64,000 nucleotides of DNA. Origin: a virus. The DNA lies in IMG/VR virus record IMGVR_UViG_3300027749_000083, positions 1 through 64,000 of that record; one strand, given 5' to 3'. The notes beneath the pieces were generated by a model. That model was not told where the DNA came from. It did no database searches and saw nothing but the letters and a program-made list of their open reading frames with translations. Both the position numbers and the translations under genes were made by a program. Shown in pieces: positions 21,918 to 29,875 of the stretch (position 1 is the first letter of the stretch; every line of letters begins with the position of its first letter).

Positions 21918-22153
21918 AGCATATTTGAGTTTGTTATGGGTATTTACCCGTAAATTGAGAAATTCACGATTTTATGAATTTCTCGGAATATAACCCATTG
22001 ATTTGCAATGAGTTATGAAATCGGAAATGACGATTTTCCGGTTTTTTCGTATTCTCTGGCAAAACCATTAAATCGAGTGTTTTTTAATGAATATCCGTAA
22101 CCAATTGATTTGCAATGGATTAAAATTATTTTCGCATTTTATGCGCTTTTTCG
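21918..22153. other. non-coding stretch with three hairpins
   Basis: No ORF is seen. Hairpins: GAGAAATTCA/TGAATTTCTC (21957-21984, 10 bp perfect), TAACcCATTG/CAATGaGTTA (21991-22015), and CGGAAA/TTTCCG with a T-run (22022-22047). The string TTGATTTGCAATG occurs twice (21998 and 22104 regions). The block separates the P5 unit from P6. Confidence 0.6.
22022..22047 (+). terminator. intrinsic terminator
   Basis: The stem CGGAAA/TTTCCG (22022-22027, 22035-22040) with a 7-base loop is followed by TTTTTT. It probably ends the P5 transcript. Confidence 0.6.
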
Positions 22154-22195
22154 TTTACAAGTTTCAGGTTTTAGTGTATATTGATTTCGTAAGGA
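22154..22195 (+). promoter_or_regulatory. sigma70-like promoter P6
   Basis: The -35 TTTACA (22154-22159), a 17-bp spacer ending GGTTTTAGTG and the -10 TATATT (22177-22182), then TTTCGTAAGGAATACC, a variant of the conserved leader. Drives the membrane peptide at 22208. Confidence 0.8.
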
Positions 22196-22207
22196 ATACC
22201 ACAAATT

Positions 22208-22318
22208 ATGATTAGTCCATCTCAAATTGAAATCGAAGTTGCAGTAATCTTTTATTCTGCTCTTGCAATTGTTACCGTGATTCTTGGAGTTATTCTTAAC
22301 AAAATTGCAGACATTTAA
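22208..22318 (+). CDS. 36-residue membrane peptide
   Basis: ATG 22208 to TAA 22316-22318, directly behind P6. One transmembrane helix (VAVIFYSALAIVTVILGVIL). Its position as first gene of a strong early promoter suggests high early expression. Function unknown. Confidence 0.55.
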   Translation: MISPSQIEIEVAVIFYSALAIVTVILGVILNKIADI

Positions 22319-22322
22319 TATT

Positions 22323-22718
22323 ATGATTACAAAAATGACGCTTGAAACTATTCTTCCTCCCAAGGATGAAACTATTACGATCACCTGATATCTAACACGG
22401 CCGGAAAGAATCCTGCGCGGTAATGATACACTCGTGAGTATGATTCTCTCGAATTTCAACCACGGAGACACTGTACATTTTAGTTTTTATCGAAGTAGAT
22501 TCCGTGTGCTGCGTTCTAAAAATTCGGCGTATATTCAGCAAGATGATGATTTACCACAATATACGAATCTATATCAATTCAAGCTGTTTCTATTATCTTT
22601 TGATATTATTACTCTCATGAGAATTTCAAAACTGATTTCAAAGAATCATCTTGATATGCATGCCCAAAATAAACAAAAGCTGAAATTTCGAGTAATTAAT
22701 TCTACGGGTTATGCTTAA
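22323..22718 (+). pseudogene. hypothetical gene with an in-frame TGA
   Basis: The frame from ATG 22323 (MITKMTLETILPPKDETITIT) meets TGA at 22386-22388 and then stays open in the same frame (YLTRPERILRGNDTLVS) through FNHGDTVHFSFYRSRFRVL to the stop at 22716-22718. The whole would be 131 residues. TGA is a normal stop elsewhere in the window, so recoding is unlikely. A GTG at 22434 could still give the C-terminal 94 residues. Confidence 0.5.
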
Positions 22719-22746
22719 ATTTAAGAATTTATCTAATCTATAATAT

Positions 22747-24723
22747 ATGAACTATCAAGAAAAAATCTCCTTGTATTTAAAGGCCAAACATACTTATTAT
22801 TCCGGATATCCAATTATGTCGGATCCACAATTCGATGAGTTGGAAGAAGAAATTCGAGAATTTAATCCAGGAGAACCGGCTCTGAACCAAGTTGGTACTT
22901 CAATTTTTAAATCTGATTCTGTAAAAACTAAGCATCAGATTCATATGGGGTCTCAGGAGAAAGTTCATACATTCGAAGAACTCTTGAACTGGAAGAAAAA
23001 TCGGCGTAATACAGATTGTTTCCATGTATCATATAAGGCTGATGGTGGATCACTCGCCCTATATTACAAGAAGGGTAATCTGGTTTCTGGAGTTACACGA
23101 GGAGATGGTATTGAAGGAGAAGATATTTCAATTCAAGCCGGAAACTTTCAAGGAGTTCCTCTTAGGCTTCCATATGAAATTGATGTGGCAATTCGGTGTG
23201 AGGCTGTAACCACTCTTGAAGATTGGCCTAAAGCTGATCCTCTTATAAGTAGTAATCCGCGAGCTGTCGCCAACGGAATTCTAGGTCGTGACGATTCTGC
23301 GAAGTCTCAATATATTACAGCTCTTGCATTCGACATTGATTTTCTATCCAAATCTGATAAAGATCAATTCGAGTTGAATACAGTTTCAGATCAGATGTCA
23401 TTTCTCAGGACTCTTGGATTTACGACAGTTCCGGGTCAGGGAAATTTAACTCTTGAAGAAGTTCATGTATTCTATAATAAAGTGAAGGAATTGCGTGATG
23501 CTGATAAGCTTCCGTTTTGGATTGATGGAACGATAATTCAATACGATTTTATATCAACACAGAAAGCGCTTGGTATTGGAAATGATCGTAAGCCAAAAGG
23601 ACAGGTAGCTTGGAAGTTTCCCGCTGAGAAGTGTATCAGTACACTTAATTCAGTGGAATGGCAGGTGGGAAGTTCTGGCGCAATTTGTCCGGTTGCAATG
23701 ATTGAAGCTGTGCGCATCGGCGGCTCTACTGTAAAAAAAGCGTCATTAGCTAATATCGCCAATATTAAAACTCTTGGAGCCTTTATTGGAGCTAAGGTTG
23801 AAGTTGTAAAAGCTGGTGATATTATTCCACAGATTATCTCCGTGGTATCTGAATTTGATCCTTCAATTCAGGTTCATATAGAAATTCCTAAGGTATGTCC
23901 GGTATGTGGTCATCCTCTAAGCCATCGGAAAAATACAAGTGGAAATGATTCGGTTGTATTATTCTGTGAAAATATTAAATGTGACGCGCAAATTTCAGGG
24001 AAGATTAAACGATTTGTATCTTCTCGAAATATTCTAGGGCTTGGTGATTCTATCATTAATGCGCTTGTGTCCAACGAATTTGTTTATACCGTTCCAGATT
24101 TATATAAGCTTACTCCGAAAATGATTGAGAATATGCTCATGGATGGAGATGGACGCGTAAGGTTAGGACTCACTCGTGCCACTAATATTTGCGAAGAGAT
24201 TGCAAAGAAAGGAACTGAAATGACTCTTCCAGAATTTCTTGGTGCATTTGGCACGAGGTCGCTGGGTGTACGCAAAGCTACCCTAATGATTGAAGGAAAT
24301 CCAGAACTTGAAAATATTGAGCATTGGTTCGATAATAGTCTTTTGAATGAAGACTTTGCACGAAAAGCTGGGGTACCTAATGTAGGGAAAACAATTCTTA
24401 AAGCATTAAAGGATCAAGAAAGTATTTTACGACAAACTCTGAAATATATCACACTAATAACAAACAAAAAAACGAATACAATTAATATGAATAAAAAAAC
24501 TGTATGCATTACGGGTCGACTTCTTAGCGGAAAAAAGAAGCATGAATATGCAGAGCCTCTTGCAAAGACCGGTTATGAACTTGTAGATTCTTTGAAAGCC
24601 GATGTTGACTATCTCGTGGTTTCTAATATTGATGATAAACCTTCAAGTAAGATTAAAAATGCTATTAAGTGGGGAATTCCGATTATTGATGAAGACGCCC
24701 TTATCAAAATGGTTGAAGGTTGA
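22747..24723 (+). CDS. ligA: NAD+-dependent DNA ligase
   Basis: A 658-residue LigA. Order: N-terminal Ia-like YYSGYPIMSDPQFDELE; adenylation domain with the catalytic lysine K97 in KADG and RGDGIEGEDIS; OB fold with GSSGAICPVAMIEAVRIGG; zinc finger CPVC...CENIKC (about 386-414); helix-hairpin-helix region; BRCT domain from about residue 575 (KTVCITGRLLSGKK to the end). It seals nicks using NAD+. T4 itself uses an ATP-dependent ligase, so this is a different lineage. The segment between the hairpin domain and BRCT is short and Lys/Asn-rich. Confidence 0.95.
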   Translation: MNYQEKISLYLKAKHTYYSGYPIMSDPQFDELEEEIREFNPGEPALNQVGTSIFKSDSVKTKHQIHMGSQEKVHTFEELLNWKKNRRNTDCFHVSYKADGGSLALYYKKGNLVSGVTRGDGIEGEDISIQAGNFQGVPLRLPYEIDVAIRCEAVTTLEDWPKADPLISSNPRAVANGILGRDDSAKSQYITALAFDIDFLSKSDKDQFELNTVSDQMSFLRTLGFTTVPGQGNLTLEEVHVFYNKVKELRDADKLPFWIDGTIIQYDFISTQKALGIGNDRKPKGQVAWKFPAEKCISTLNSVEWQVGSSGAICPVAMIEAVRIGGSTVKKASLANIANIKTLGAFIGAKVEVVKAGDIIPQIISVVSEFDPSIQVHIEIPKVCPVCGHPLSHRKNTSGNDSVVLFCENIKCDAQISGKIKRFVSSRNILGLGDSIINALVSNEFVYTVPDLYKLTPKMIENMLMDGDGRVRLGLTRATNICEEIAKKGTEMTLPEFLGAFGTRSLGVRKATLMIEGNPELENIEHWFDNSLLNEDFARKAGVPNVGKTILKALKDQESILRQTLKYITLITNKKTNTINMNKKTVCITGRLLSGKKKHEYAEPLAKTGYELVDSLKADVDYLVVSNIDDKPSSKIKNAIKWGIPIIDEDALIKMVEG

Positions 24724-24728
24724 GTTTT

Positions 24729-24848
24729 ATGAATGTAATTAAATTGTTTAAAGATAAGTTTAACAACAAATCTGAGGAATCTCAGGTTGTAGTTGATAGT
24801 GTTTGGGCTTTTAAAAAGCCTAATGATCTCAAACAAACTATATTATGA
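24729..24848 (+). CDS. 39-residue hypothetical protein
   Basis: From ATG 24729 to a TGA that overlaps the next ATG (ATGA). Basic N-terminus (MNVIKLFKDKFNNK). Similar short peptides starting MNxxKLFKDKF occur in phages. Function unknown. Confidence 0.45.
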   Translation: MNVIKLFKDKFNNKSEESQVVVDSVWAFKKPNDLKQTIL

Positions 24849-25378
24849 AACTTTATTTTACTCCACAATATACAGAAGATTTAAGTCGATTCTCAGATTC
24901 CAAACTTGAATCTTTTGGCATTTTCTCTAGGGAATATTCACAAACACCAATTCTTATCACGAATTTAGCTCTTGAGAAAAATAGCAAGGGGCAACTTGTT
25001 ATTACTTTTGATAGTGAAAATCATAAATATCTTAAATGTCAATATGGAATAACTTCAGCTGGCAATATTGATAATGATTTTGTCGAAAATCCATTTTTGT
25101 CACGCGGTCTTGAAATTGAAACTGAATGTCAATATGAAGATGATAAATTTTCTGATGGTGTACCATCAATGCTTCCTGTTTCTTATATGACTATTTGGTT
25201 TGAAGCAGAATCTAAAGAAGAAGAACAAATGCTAGACGGTTATGCTTATATATTGCCCACAAAATATTCATATTCAATTGTTATTATTCCCTGGGACGTC
25301 TTTGATGTGAATACAAAAGACGAAGATAAAATTGTCAATATTGACGAACAAATGGTTTACTTCTTTGAATTTAACTAA
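24845..25378 (+). CDS. hypothetical protein
   Basis: A 177-residue acidic, beta-rich protein; FDSENHKYLKCQYG in the middle and a hydrophobic strand YSIVIIPWDVFDV near the end. Between ligA and the histidine phosphatase. No family recognised. Confidence 0.5.
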   Translation: MKLYFTPQYTEDLSRFSDSKLESFGIFSREYSQTPILITNLALEKNSKGQLVITFDSENHKYLKCQYGITSAGNIDNDFVENPFLSRGLEIETECQYEDDKFSDGVPSMLPVSYMTIWFEAESKEEEQMLDGYAYILPTKYSYSIVIIPWDVFDVNTKDEDKIVNIDEQMVYFFEFN

Positions 25379-25384
25379 ACATAT

Positions 25385-25966
25385 ATGAAGAAATTGTACA
25401 TTATTAGGCATGGTGAATCAGAGGCTAACGTAGATTCTAATATCTATTTTTCCAAGAATGATGCAGAGATTGAACTTACATCAAAGGGAATTGACCAAGC
25501 AAAACTTTGTGGAAAATCTTTAGTTAATAAACTCGGACCAAATAAAGACTGTTGTATTTTCTATTCTCCTTTCCTGCGTGCAAAGGATACAGCAGAATTA
25601 ATTGATACAGAATTCGTTCTGGCTGGAGTATATGGTGATATGATTGAAGAACCATTAATCCATGAACGAACTTGGGGTGAACTAAATTATATTGTCGATA
25701 CTCCAAACCTCGATAGAAAATTACATTTTAATTTTTTCTATACACCTATTAATGGTGAAAGCTTCATGAATGTATATCAAAGAATCTCACTATTCTTTCA
25801 AAAATTACATTGTGAGAAAGATTCTCTTCCGGACAATATTATTATTATATCTCATGGAGAAGCAATTCGATTGATGATTATGTATCTTAAAAAATACTCA
25901 ATCGAACATTTTACAGCTAATATGGCTAATCCAAAGAATGGAGAAATTTTAGAGTTTGAATTCTGA
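25385..25966 (+). CDS. histidine phosphatase (phosphoglycerate mutase-like)
   Basis: A 193-residue protein with the RHGE motif (R8-H9-G10-E11), the internal YSPFLRAKDTAELI (second catalytic Arg), an acidic HERTWGEL and the second His in IIISHGEAIRLM. These are the blocks of the histidine phosphatase superfamily, which removes phosphate from small molecules or proteins. The physiological substrate is unknown. Confidence 0.85.
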   Translation: MKKLYIIRHGESEANVDSNIYFSKNDAEIELTSKGIDQAKLCGKSLVNKLGPNKDCCIFYSPFLRAKDTAELIDTEFVLAGVYGDMIEEPLIHERTWGELNYIVDTPNLDRKLHFNFFYTPINGESFMNVYQRISLFFQKLHCEKDSLPDNIIIISHGEAIRLMIMYLKKYSIEHFTANMANPKNGEILEFEF

Positions 25967-25975
25967 AAATAGATA

Positions 25976-26010
25976 TTTACAACACAATCAATTTAGTTTA
26001 TAATAATCAT
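25976..26010 (+). promoter_or_regulatory. sigma70-like promoter P8, near-leaderless
   Basis: The -35 TTTACA (25976-25981), a 17-bp spacer and the -10 TATAAT (25999-26004). Only AATCAT separates the -10 from the ATG at 26011, as at 1460-1472. The transcript would start on or next to the initiation codon. Confidence 0.7.
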
Positions 26011-26226
26011 ATGGAAACAAACAATAAAGCTAAAAACGCAGATATGTTATATGAGCTGTTTCAATCTGTAAAAAATGAAACAGTATCTATTATCGAGGCT
26101 GTCCAAGCTATTAAAGATGCAGTTTCATATATTGAAGAATCTGCATATGAAGCAGGACATCGAGAAGGCGAAAAATATGCATCTCAAATTAATGGAGTAA
26201 AACCGTCTGCAATCTACATCCCTTAA
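26011..26226 (+). CDS. small acidic helical protein
   Basis: A 71-residue protein, helical (ETVSIIEAVQAIKDAVSYIEE). First gene behind P8; its stop overlaps the next ATG. No family recognised. Confidence 0.5.
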   Translation: METNNKAKNADMLYELFQSVKNETVSIIEAVQAIKDAVSYIEESAYEAGHREGEKYASQINGVKPSAIYIP

Positions 26227-26501
26227 TGAACTACACTCAAGAAGAATTAGTAACTGCACTGGAAAATAATGTACTCAAAGTCACTTTTATTAAAGTGAAT
26301 GGAGATCATCGGTGTATGAAATGTACTCGCGATGGTACACATATTCCTAAGGATAAGTATCCAAAGAATTCTGATGGAGATGATTCTAAACTAAAAAGTG
26401 GATATCCAGATGGTATTGTAATCGTATATGATTTGGATAAAGATTCATGGCGATCATTCCGATTTGATTCTATTATCTCTGTTGAACTTGCAGCTCTATG
26501 A
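26226..26501 (+). CDS. WYL_2 / DUF2693 SH3-fold protein
   Basis: A 91-residue protein with the family blocks LENNVLKVTFIKVNGDHR-M-KCTRDGTHIP and VYDLDKDSWRSFRFDSI. DUF2693 (WYL_2, Sm/SH3-like barrel) proteins are common in phages and presumed to bind nucleic acid or ligands; none is well characterised. Overlaps both neighbours. Confidence 0.75.
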   Translation: MNYTQEELVTALENNVLKVTFIKVNGDHRCMKCTRDGTHIPKDKYPKNSDGDDSKLKSGYPDGIVIVYDLDKDSWRSFRFDSIISVELAAL

Positions 26502-26620
26502 CCATTAGACTAGCGAAGAAGATAGTCACTGCAAAATCTTCTTTGTATATTCGTAAACATCGCTTAGAAAAAACAAAGAAGACTCTTCGGAATAAATCTG
26601 GATGGTTTTTTCTTTGGTAA
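26498..26620 (+). CDS. 40-residue basic peptide
   Basis: ATG 26498 overlaps the upstream stop (ATGA). Very basic (RLAKKIVTAK...RKHRLEKTKKTLRNK) with an aromatic end GWFFLW. Could bind nucleic acid. No family recognised. Confidence 0.45.
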   Translation: MTIRLAKKIVTAKSSLYIRKHRLEKTKKTLRNKSGWFFLW

Positions 26621-26636
26621 CACACCACATAATTAA

Positions 26637-27854
26637 ATGAGCACTTACAGCAAAAATGGAACAGTTAATTCTCCAGATTTTATCCATACTGGAGGAGAAC
26701 AAGTTTGGCATAATTGGCAATCTTGGGATTTAGAAAAATTCTATTCTACTCGATCAAAAGCTATCAGATTTTATGGTTATTATCTAACTGAAAAAGATTT
26801 GATGGATCTTACACTGAAATGGATGAAGAAAGAGAAGTATTCTGCATCTGATATTTCTACAATTAGGAATTCAGAATCGGGAGCTTTGCCAGCAATGGTA
26901 GGAAAACTAGTGCGATGTATGGATCGTGGAATGCCACCACTACATCCAAATGCTCAAGATTACTATAATAATCTTCCATTTCATGATATTCCTCCTATCG
27001 CCAAATCCGATTACGATGTAGTTAAAGAAGAAATTAGAAAAGTTCTTAGAATTAAATTTGAAATAATTCCTGAAATTGCTAGTTCAATTGTAGAAAAGAA
27101 AGTAAAAGCCATTTCTCCCCTTGAGCGCATTCGCGAGAATGTTCGTAAAGATATCATTATGGTTCTGGAAGAGTTGATTGATAAATGGGCTAATCCTAAA
27201 AATGGTATTGCTAGTATTAATCTTACAGATCTTCTTAAGACCTATAAGGTTCCGACTCAAGGATGTAAACAAATTATTGATTGGTTGGAGTATCATAGAG
27301 CTGGGTATAATGATGCCCTGGAAAAATTATGTCCTCAAGCGGTGGAAAGTTATAACTTTTTATCTAAAGCTAATCTCAAAAATATTGTAAAAGGTTTTGA
27401 TACAATGTTGGCTGAGGTTAGATTACATGCAAAAATTAAGGTTGCTGAACGCAAACCTCGAATTAAGAAATCTAAGTCTGCAGATAAACAAGTATCTAAA
27501 TTGAAGTATCAATTAAATTCTTCGGATTATTCATTGGATTCAGTTGCACCATCAAGAATTCCTGGATCTCAAAGACTTTATATCTTCAATACGAAAACTA
27601 GATTGCTTAGTGTACTTTTTGCTAAAGGTTCTCCAGGATTTTCTGTTAAAGGATCAACTCTACTTGATTGGAATCCAGATGAAAGTTTTGCAATGGTACT
27701 ACGCAAACCTAAAGAAATTCTTGCCGGTATTTTATCCGCTCCGCCAAAGAAGTTAGATAAAATTTTCGATGGAGTAAAGACTACTCGAAAACCAGTAACT
27801 GGTCGAGTAAATTCTGATTGTATTTTGCTCAAAGTAATCGAACCTCGAATTTAA
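26637..27854 (+). CDS. conserved hypothetical protein upstream of gene 33
   Basis: A 405-residue helical, basic protein. Visible segments: HNWQSWDLEKFYSTR near the N-terminus, a middle LERIRENVRKDIIMVLEEL, a Lys/Arg-rich linker ERKPRIKKSKSADKQ and a C-terminal beta part (RLYIFNTKTRLLSVL; GFSVKGSTLLDWNP). It sits just before the 33-59-32 genes, so a role in replication, recombination or late transcription is possible. I cannot assign a family. Confidence 0.55.
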   Translation: MSTYSKNGTVNSPDFIHTGGEQVWHNWQSWDLEKFYSTRSKAIRFYGYYLTEKDLMDLTLKWMKKEKYSASDISTIRNSESGALPAMVGKLVRCMDRGMPPLHPNAQDYYNNLPFHDIPPIAKSDYDVVKEEIRKVLRIKFEIIPEIASSIVEKKVKAISPLERIRENVRKDIIMVLEELIDKWANPKNGIASINLTDLLKTYKVPTQGCKQIIDWLEYHRAGYNDALEKLCPQAVESYNFLSKANLKNIVKGFDTMLAEVRLHAKIKVAERKPRIKKSKSADKQVSKLKYQLNSSDYSLDSVAPSRIPGSQRLYIFNTKTRLLSVLFAKGSPGFSVKGSTLLDWNPDESFAMVLRKPKEILAGILSAPPKKLDKIFDGVKTTRKPVTGRVNSDCILLKVIEPRI

Positions 27855-27858
27855 AAAT

Positions 27859-28113
27859 ATGAATAATCCTGAAATTGCTCAAATCTTACCTATTCTTACT
27901 AAAGCTGAACTAATTGCTCGTACTGAAACTCTTGTACATGAGGAAGGCATGCAATATGTGGAAGCTGTTGTACATATCTGTGAAGAATTAGGAGTAGAAC
28001 CTGAAGATATTGCAAAATTGATTACAGGCTCGTTGAAAGCCAAATTAGAATCTGAAGCACAAAGGAATTTCTTACTCCCTCGATCCAGCGGAGATCTATT
28101 TGATTTCCTATGA
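27859..28113 (+). CDS. 33: gp33-like late-transcription co-activator
   Basis: An 84-residue helical protein: LIARTETLVHEEGMQYVEAV, CEELGVEPEDIAKLITGSL, KAKLESEAQRNFLLP. The YxDAVxxxCExxxxExExxxKLI...LK...EA..N.L pattern matches gp33 proteins of T4-like cyanophages and pelagiphages. In T4, gp33 links the RNA polymerase beta flap to the gp45 sliding clamp at late promoters. Its presence agrees with the TATAAATA signals found here. It overlaps gene 59 as ATGA, the T4-type 33-59-32 order. Confidence 0.75.
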   Translation: MNNPEIAQILPILTKAELIARTETLVHEEGMQYVEAVVHICEELGVEPEDIAKLITGSLKAKLESEAQRNFLLPRSSGDLFDFL

Positions 28114-28751
28114 TTGTTATTAGTCATGATTCCATTAAGATAAATGCCAGTGATATATGGCAGATATATATGGCTATAAAGTTGCATTTTCAATCGAGTT
28201 CGAAATTCGATGCATTTAAATTTAACTTTCGTGGGCCAAGACTTAAACCGGGATCTAGAAATGAATCTAGAAGTAAATGGGCTTTGGAGAAATTATCAAA
28301 AAAGTATCCTAGAAAAAATGACATAATTCTATATTTTCTTGCAAATATTCTTGGTGGTAAAGAATGGATTGGTGATATGAATGAAGATATATATTCTAGT
28401 TGGATTGCAAAAATTCAAAGGATGGAATACTCATTTAAGTGTGAGATATTTGAGTTTTATAAAGTCTGTATCGAAAAAGAGTTATCATTTGATGACGCAT
28501 TTATATCCAAAGATAATGTCGAAGTACCTTTGATTTATAAAATGTTATACCATGGGAAAATCTCTTTGGAATCATTGGTAATACTTCAAAGTCTGATTAG
28601 ATTTGTTAAGAATATAGAAAATACAATGTCAGATCCTTTAGGAATTATAGGAGATATAAATAATAAAATATTACAATATCAACCTTTTCTGAAGGAAGAA
28701 ATCAATCTTAATAATTCTAGGAATATTATTCTAAAGACTTTTAAGAATTAG
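28110..28751 (+). CDS. 59: gp59-like helicase loader
   Basis: A 213-residue helical protein whose blocks follow T4 gp59: IWQIYMAIKLHFQSSSKFD with AFKFNF, WALEKLSKKY, ILYFLANILGGKEWIGDM, and PLIYKMLYHGKISLESLV near the C-terminus. T4 gp59 (217 residues) loads the gp41 helicase onto gp32-covered single-stranded DNA at forks and recombination intermediates. Length and position between 33 and 32 agree. Confidence 0.85.
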   Translation: MIVISHDSIKINASDIWQIYMAIKLHFQSSSKFDAFKFNFRGPRLKPGSRNESRSKWALEKLSKKYPRKNDIILYFLANILGGKEWIGDMNEDIYSSWIAKIQRMEYSFKCEIFEFYKVCIEKELSFDDAFISKDNVEVPLIYKMLYHGKISLESLVILQSLIRFVKNIENTMSDPLGIIGDINNKILQYQPFLKEEINLNNSRNIILKTFKN

Positions 28752-28752
28752 A

Positions 28753-28781
28753 TTTACATATCAGAAAAAATGATATATAAT
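28753..28781 (+). promoter_or_regulatory. sigma70-like promoter P7 of gene 32
   Basis: The -35 TTTACA (28753-28758), a 17-bp spacer and a perfect -10 TATAAT (28776-28781). The spacer contains a small palindrome (ATATCA...TGATAT). It gives gene 32 its own promoter. Confidence 0.7.
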
Positions 28782-28823
28782 ATATATTATATAAAGGATA
28801 TTCTTAGCAATAATTTCCTCTAT

Positions 28824-28882
28824 ATAAAAATACAAAACAAACAATAATAAAATACAAACAATACAACAATACAAATAATAAT
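28824..28882 (+). promoter_or_regulatory. unstructured A/C-rich leader, candidate gp32 autoregulatory operator
   Basis: About 60 bases just before the gene 32 ATG consist almost only of A, C and T with repeated AATAC/CAA units and no G until the start codon. T4 gp32 represses its own translation by cooperative binding to an unstructured leader. This leader is of the right kind and place, but the function here is inferred. Confidence 0.5.
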
Positions 28883-29806
28883 ATGTCTACATTCGATCAA
28901 TTAAAGAAAAATCGGGATGCTGCTCTAGCTAAACTTGTTGGTGCTTCTGAACAAATTACCAATCCATCAAAGTCATATACACCTGATGAACGTCTCTGGA
29001 GTCCTGTAGCTGATAAAACTGGTAATGGCTTTGCTGTTATTAGATTTCTCCCTGCAAAATCTGGCGAGGATCTACCATTCGTACGACTTTGGTCGCATTC
29101 ATTTAAAGGTGAAACAACTGGTCGTTGGTACATTGAAAATTCATTAACCACAAATGGTCAACAAGATTATGTATCTGAGTATAACGCCCTAAAATGGAAT
29201 AGTGGCAATGAAAAAGATAAAGAGGGCGTTCGTGCTCGCAAACGTCATCTTAATTATTTTTCTAATGTACTAGTAATAGCAGATCCAGCAAATCCTGAAA
29301 ATGAAGGGAAAATCAAAATCTTCCGTTATGGTAAGAAGATTTTTGACATGATCAATGAAAAACTTTCCCCAACTTTCCCTGGAGAAGTAGCAGTTAATGT
29401 CTTTGATATGTGGGCTGGTGCTAATTTCAAGATCAAAATCCGTCACGTTGAAGGTTATCGTAATTATGATAAGAGTGAATTTGATGCACCTTCAGAAATC
29501 TTTGCAGGTGATGAAGAGCGTCAAAAGGAACTTTATGATGGTCTATATTCCCTCACAGAATTGGTTTCTCCTGATAAGTTCAAATCATATAATGAACTTA
29601 AAAGTAAGTTCCTTGCTGTTATGGGAGAAACTGATAATACTATGGTAAATCACACTAGTGTGAATACAACTACACCAGCTGTACTTGGTAAGTCTCTGCC
29701 AGAACTTGTTAAGGAATCAGTTGCTTCTACTTATGAAGATGCGGGTGAGAGTGGAGAAGAAGATGATTCGTCGCTTTCATATTTTGCTAAGCTTGCCAAA
29801 CAATAA
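28883..29806 (+). CDS. 32: gp32-like single-stranded DNA-binding protein
   Basis: A 307-residue protein. N-terminal basic segment (LKKNRDAALAKLVGAS; cooperativity region), a core with WYIENSLTTNG, ARKRHLNYFSNVLVIADPAN, GKIKIFRYGKKIFDMI, NVFDMWAGANFKIKIR, and an acidic C-terminal tail (EDAGESGEEDDSS) used in T4 for partner binding. Unlike T4 gp32, no cysteines are present, so the zinc site has been lost, as in some T4-like relatives. It coats single-stranded DNA in replication and recombination. A strong terminator follows. Confidence 0.92.
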   Translation: MSTFDQLKKNRDAALAKLVGASEQITNPSKSYTPDERLWSPVADKTGNGFAVIRFLPAKSGEDLPFVRLWSHSFKGETTGRWYIENSLTTNGQQDYVSEYNALKWNSGNEKDKEGVRARKRHLNYFSNVLVIADPANPENEGKIKIFRYGKKIFDMINEKLSPTFPGEVAVNVFDMWAGANFKIKIRHVEGYRNYDKSEFDAPSEIFAGDEERQKELYDGLYSLTELVSPDKFKSYNELKSKFLAVMGETDNTMVNHTSVNTTTPAVLGKSLPELVKESVASTYEDAGESGEEDDSSLSYFAKLAKQ

Positions 29807-29822
29807 CGATTAAATAAAACTT

Positions 29823-29863
29823 AAAATCCCGACACCTCTTTTTTGAGAAGTGTCGGGATTTTT
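29823..29863 (+). terminator. intrinsic terminator after gene 32
   Basis: AAATCCCGACACCTC pairs with GAAGTGTCGGGATTT around a short T-rich loop, with one mismatch, followed by a T-run. It ends the 33-59-32 transcription unit. Confidence 0.88.
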
Positions 29864-29875
29864 GTTATATACTTT

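Noticed and set aside
3799-22388. Alternative genetic code (TGA or TAA read as an amino acid)
   Set aside because: Some genes have in-frame TGA or TAA, but both codons end many intact genes in the window (for example the ligase with TGA and thyX with TAA), and long structural genes contain no internal TGA or TAA.
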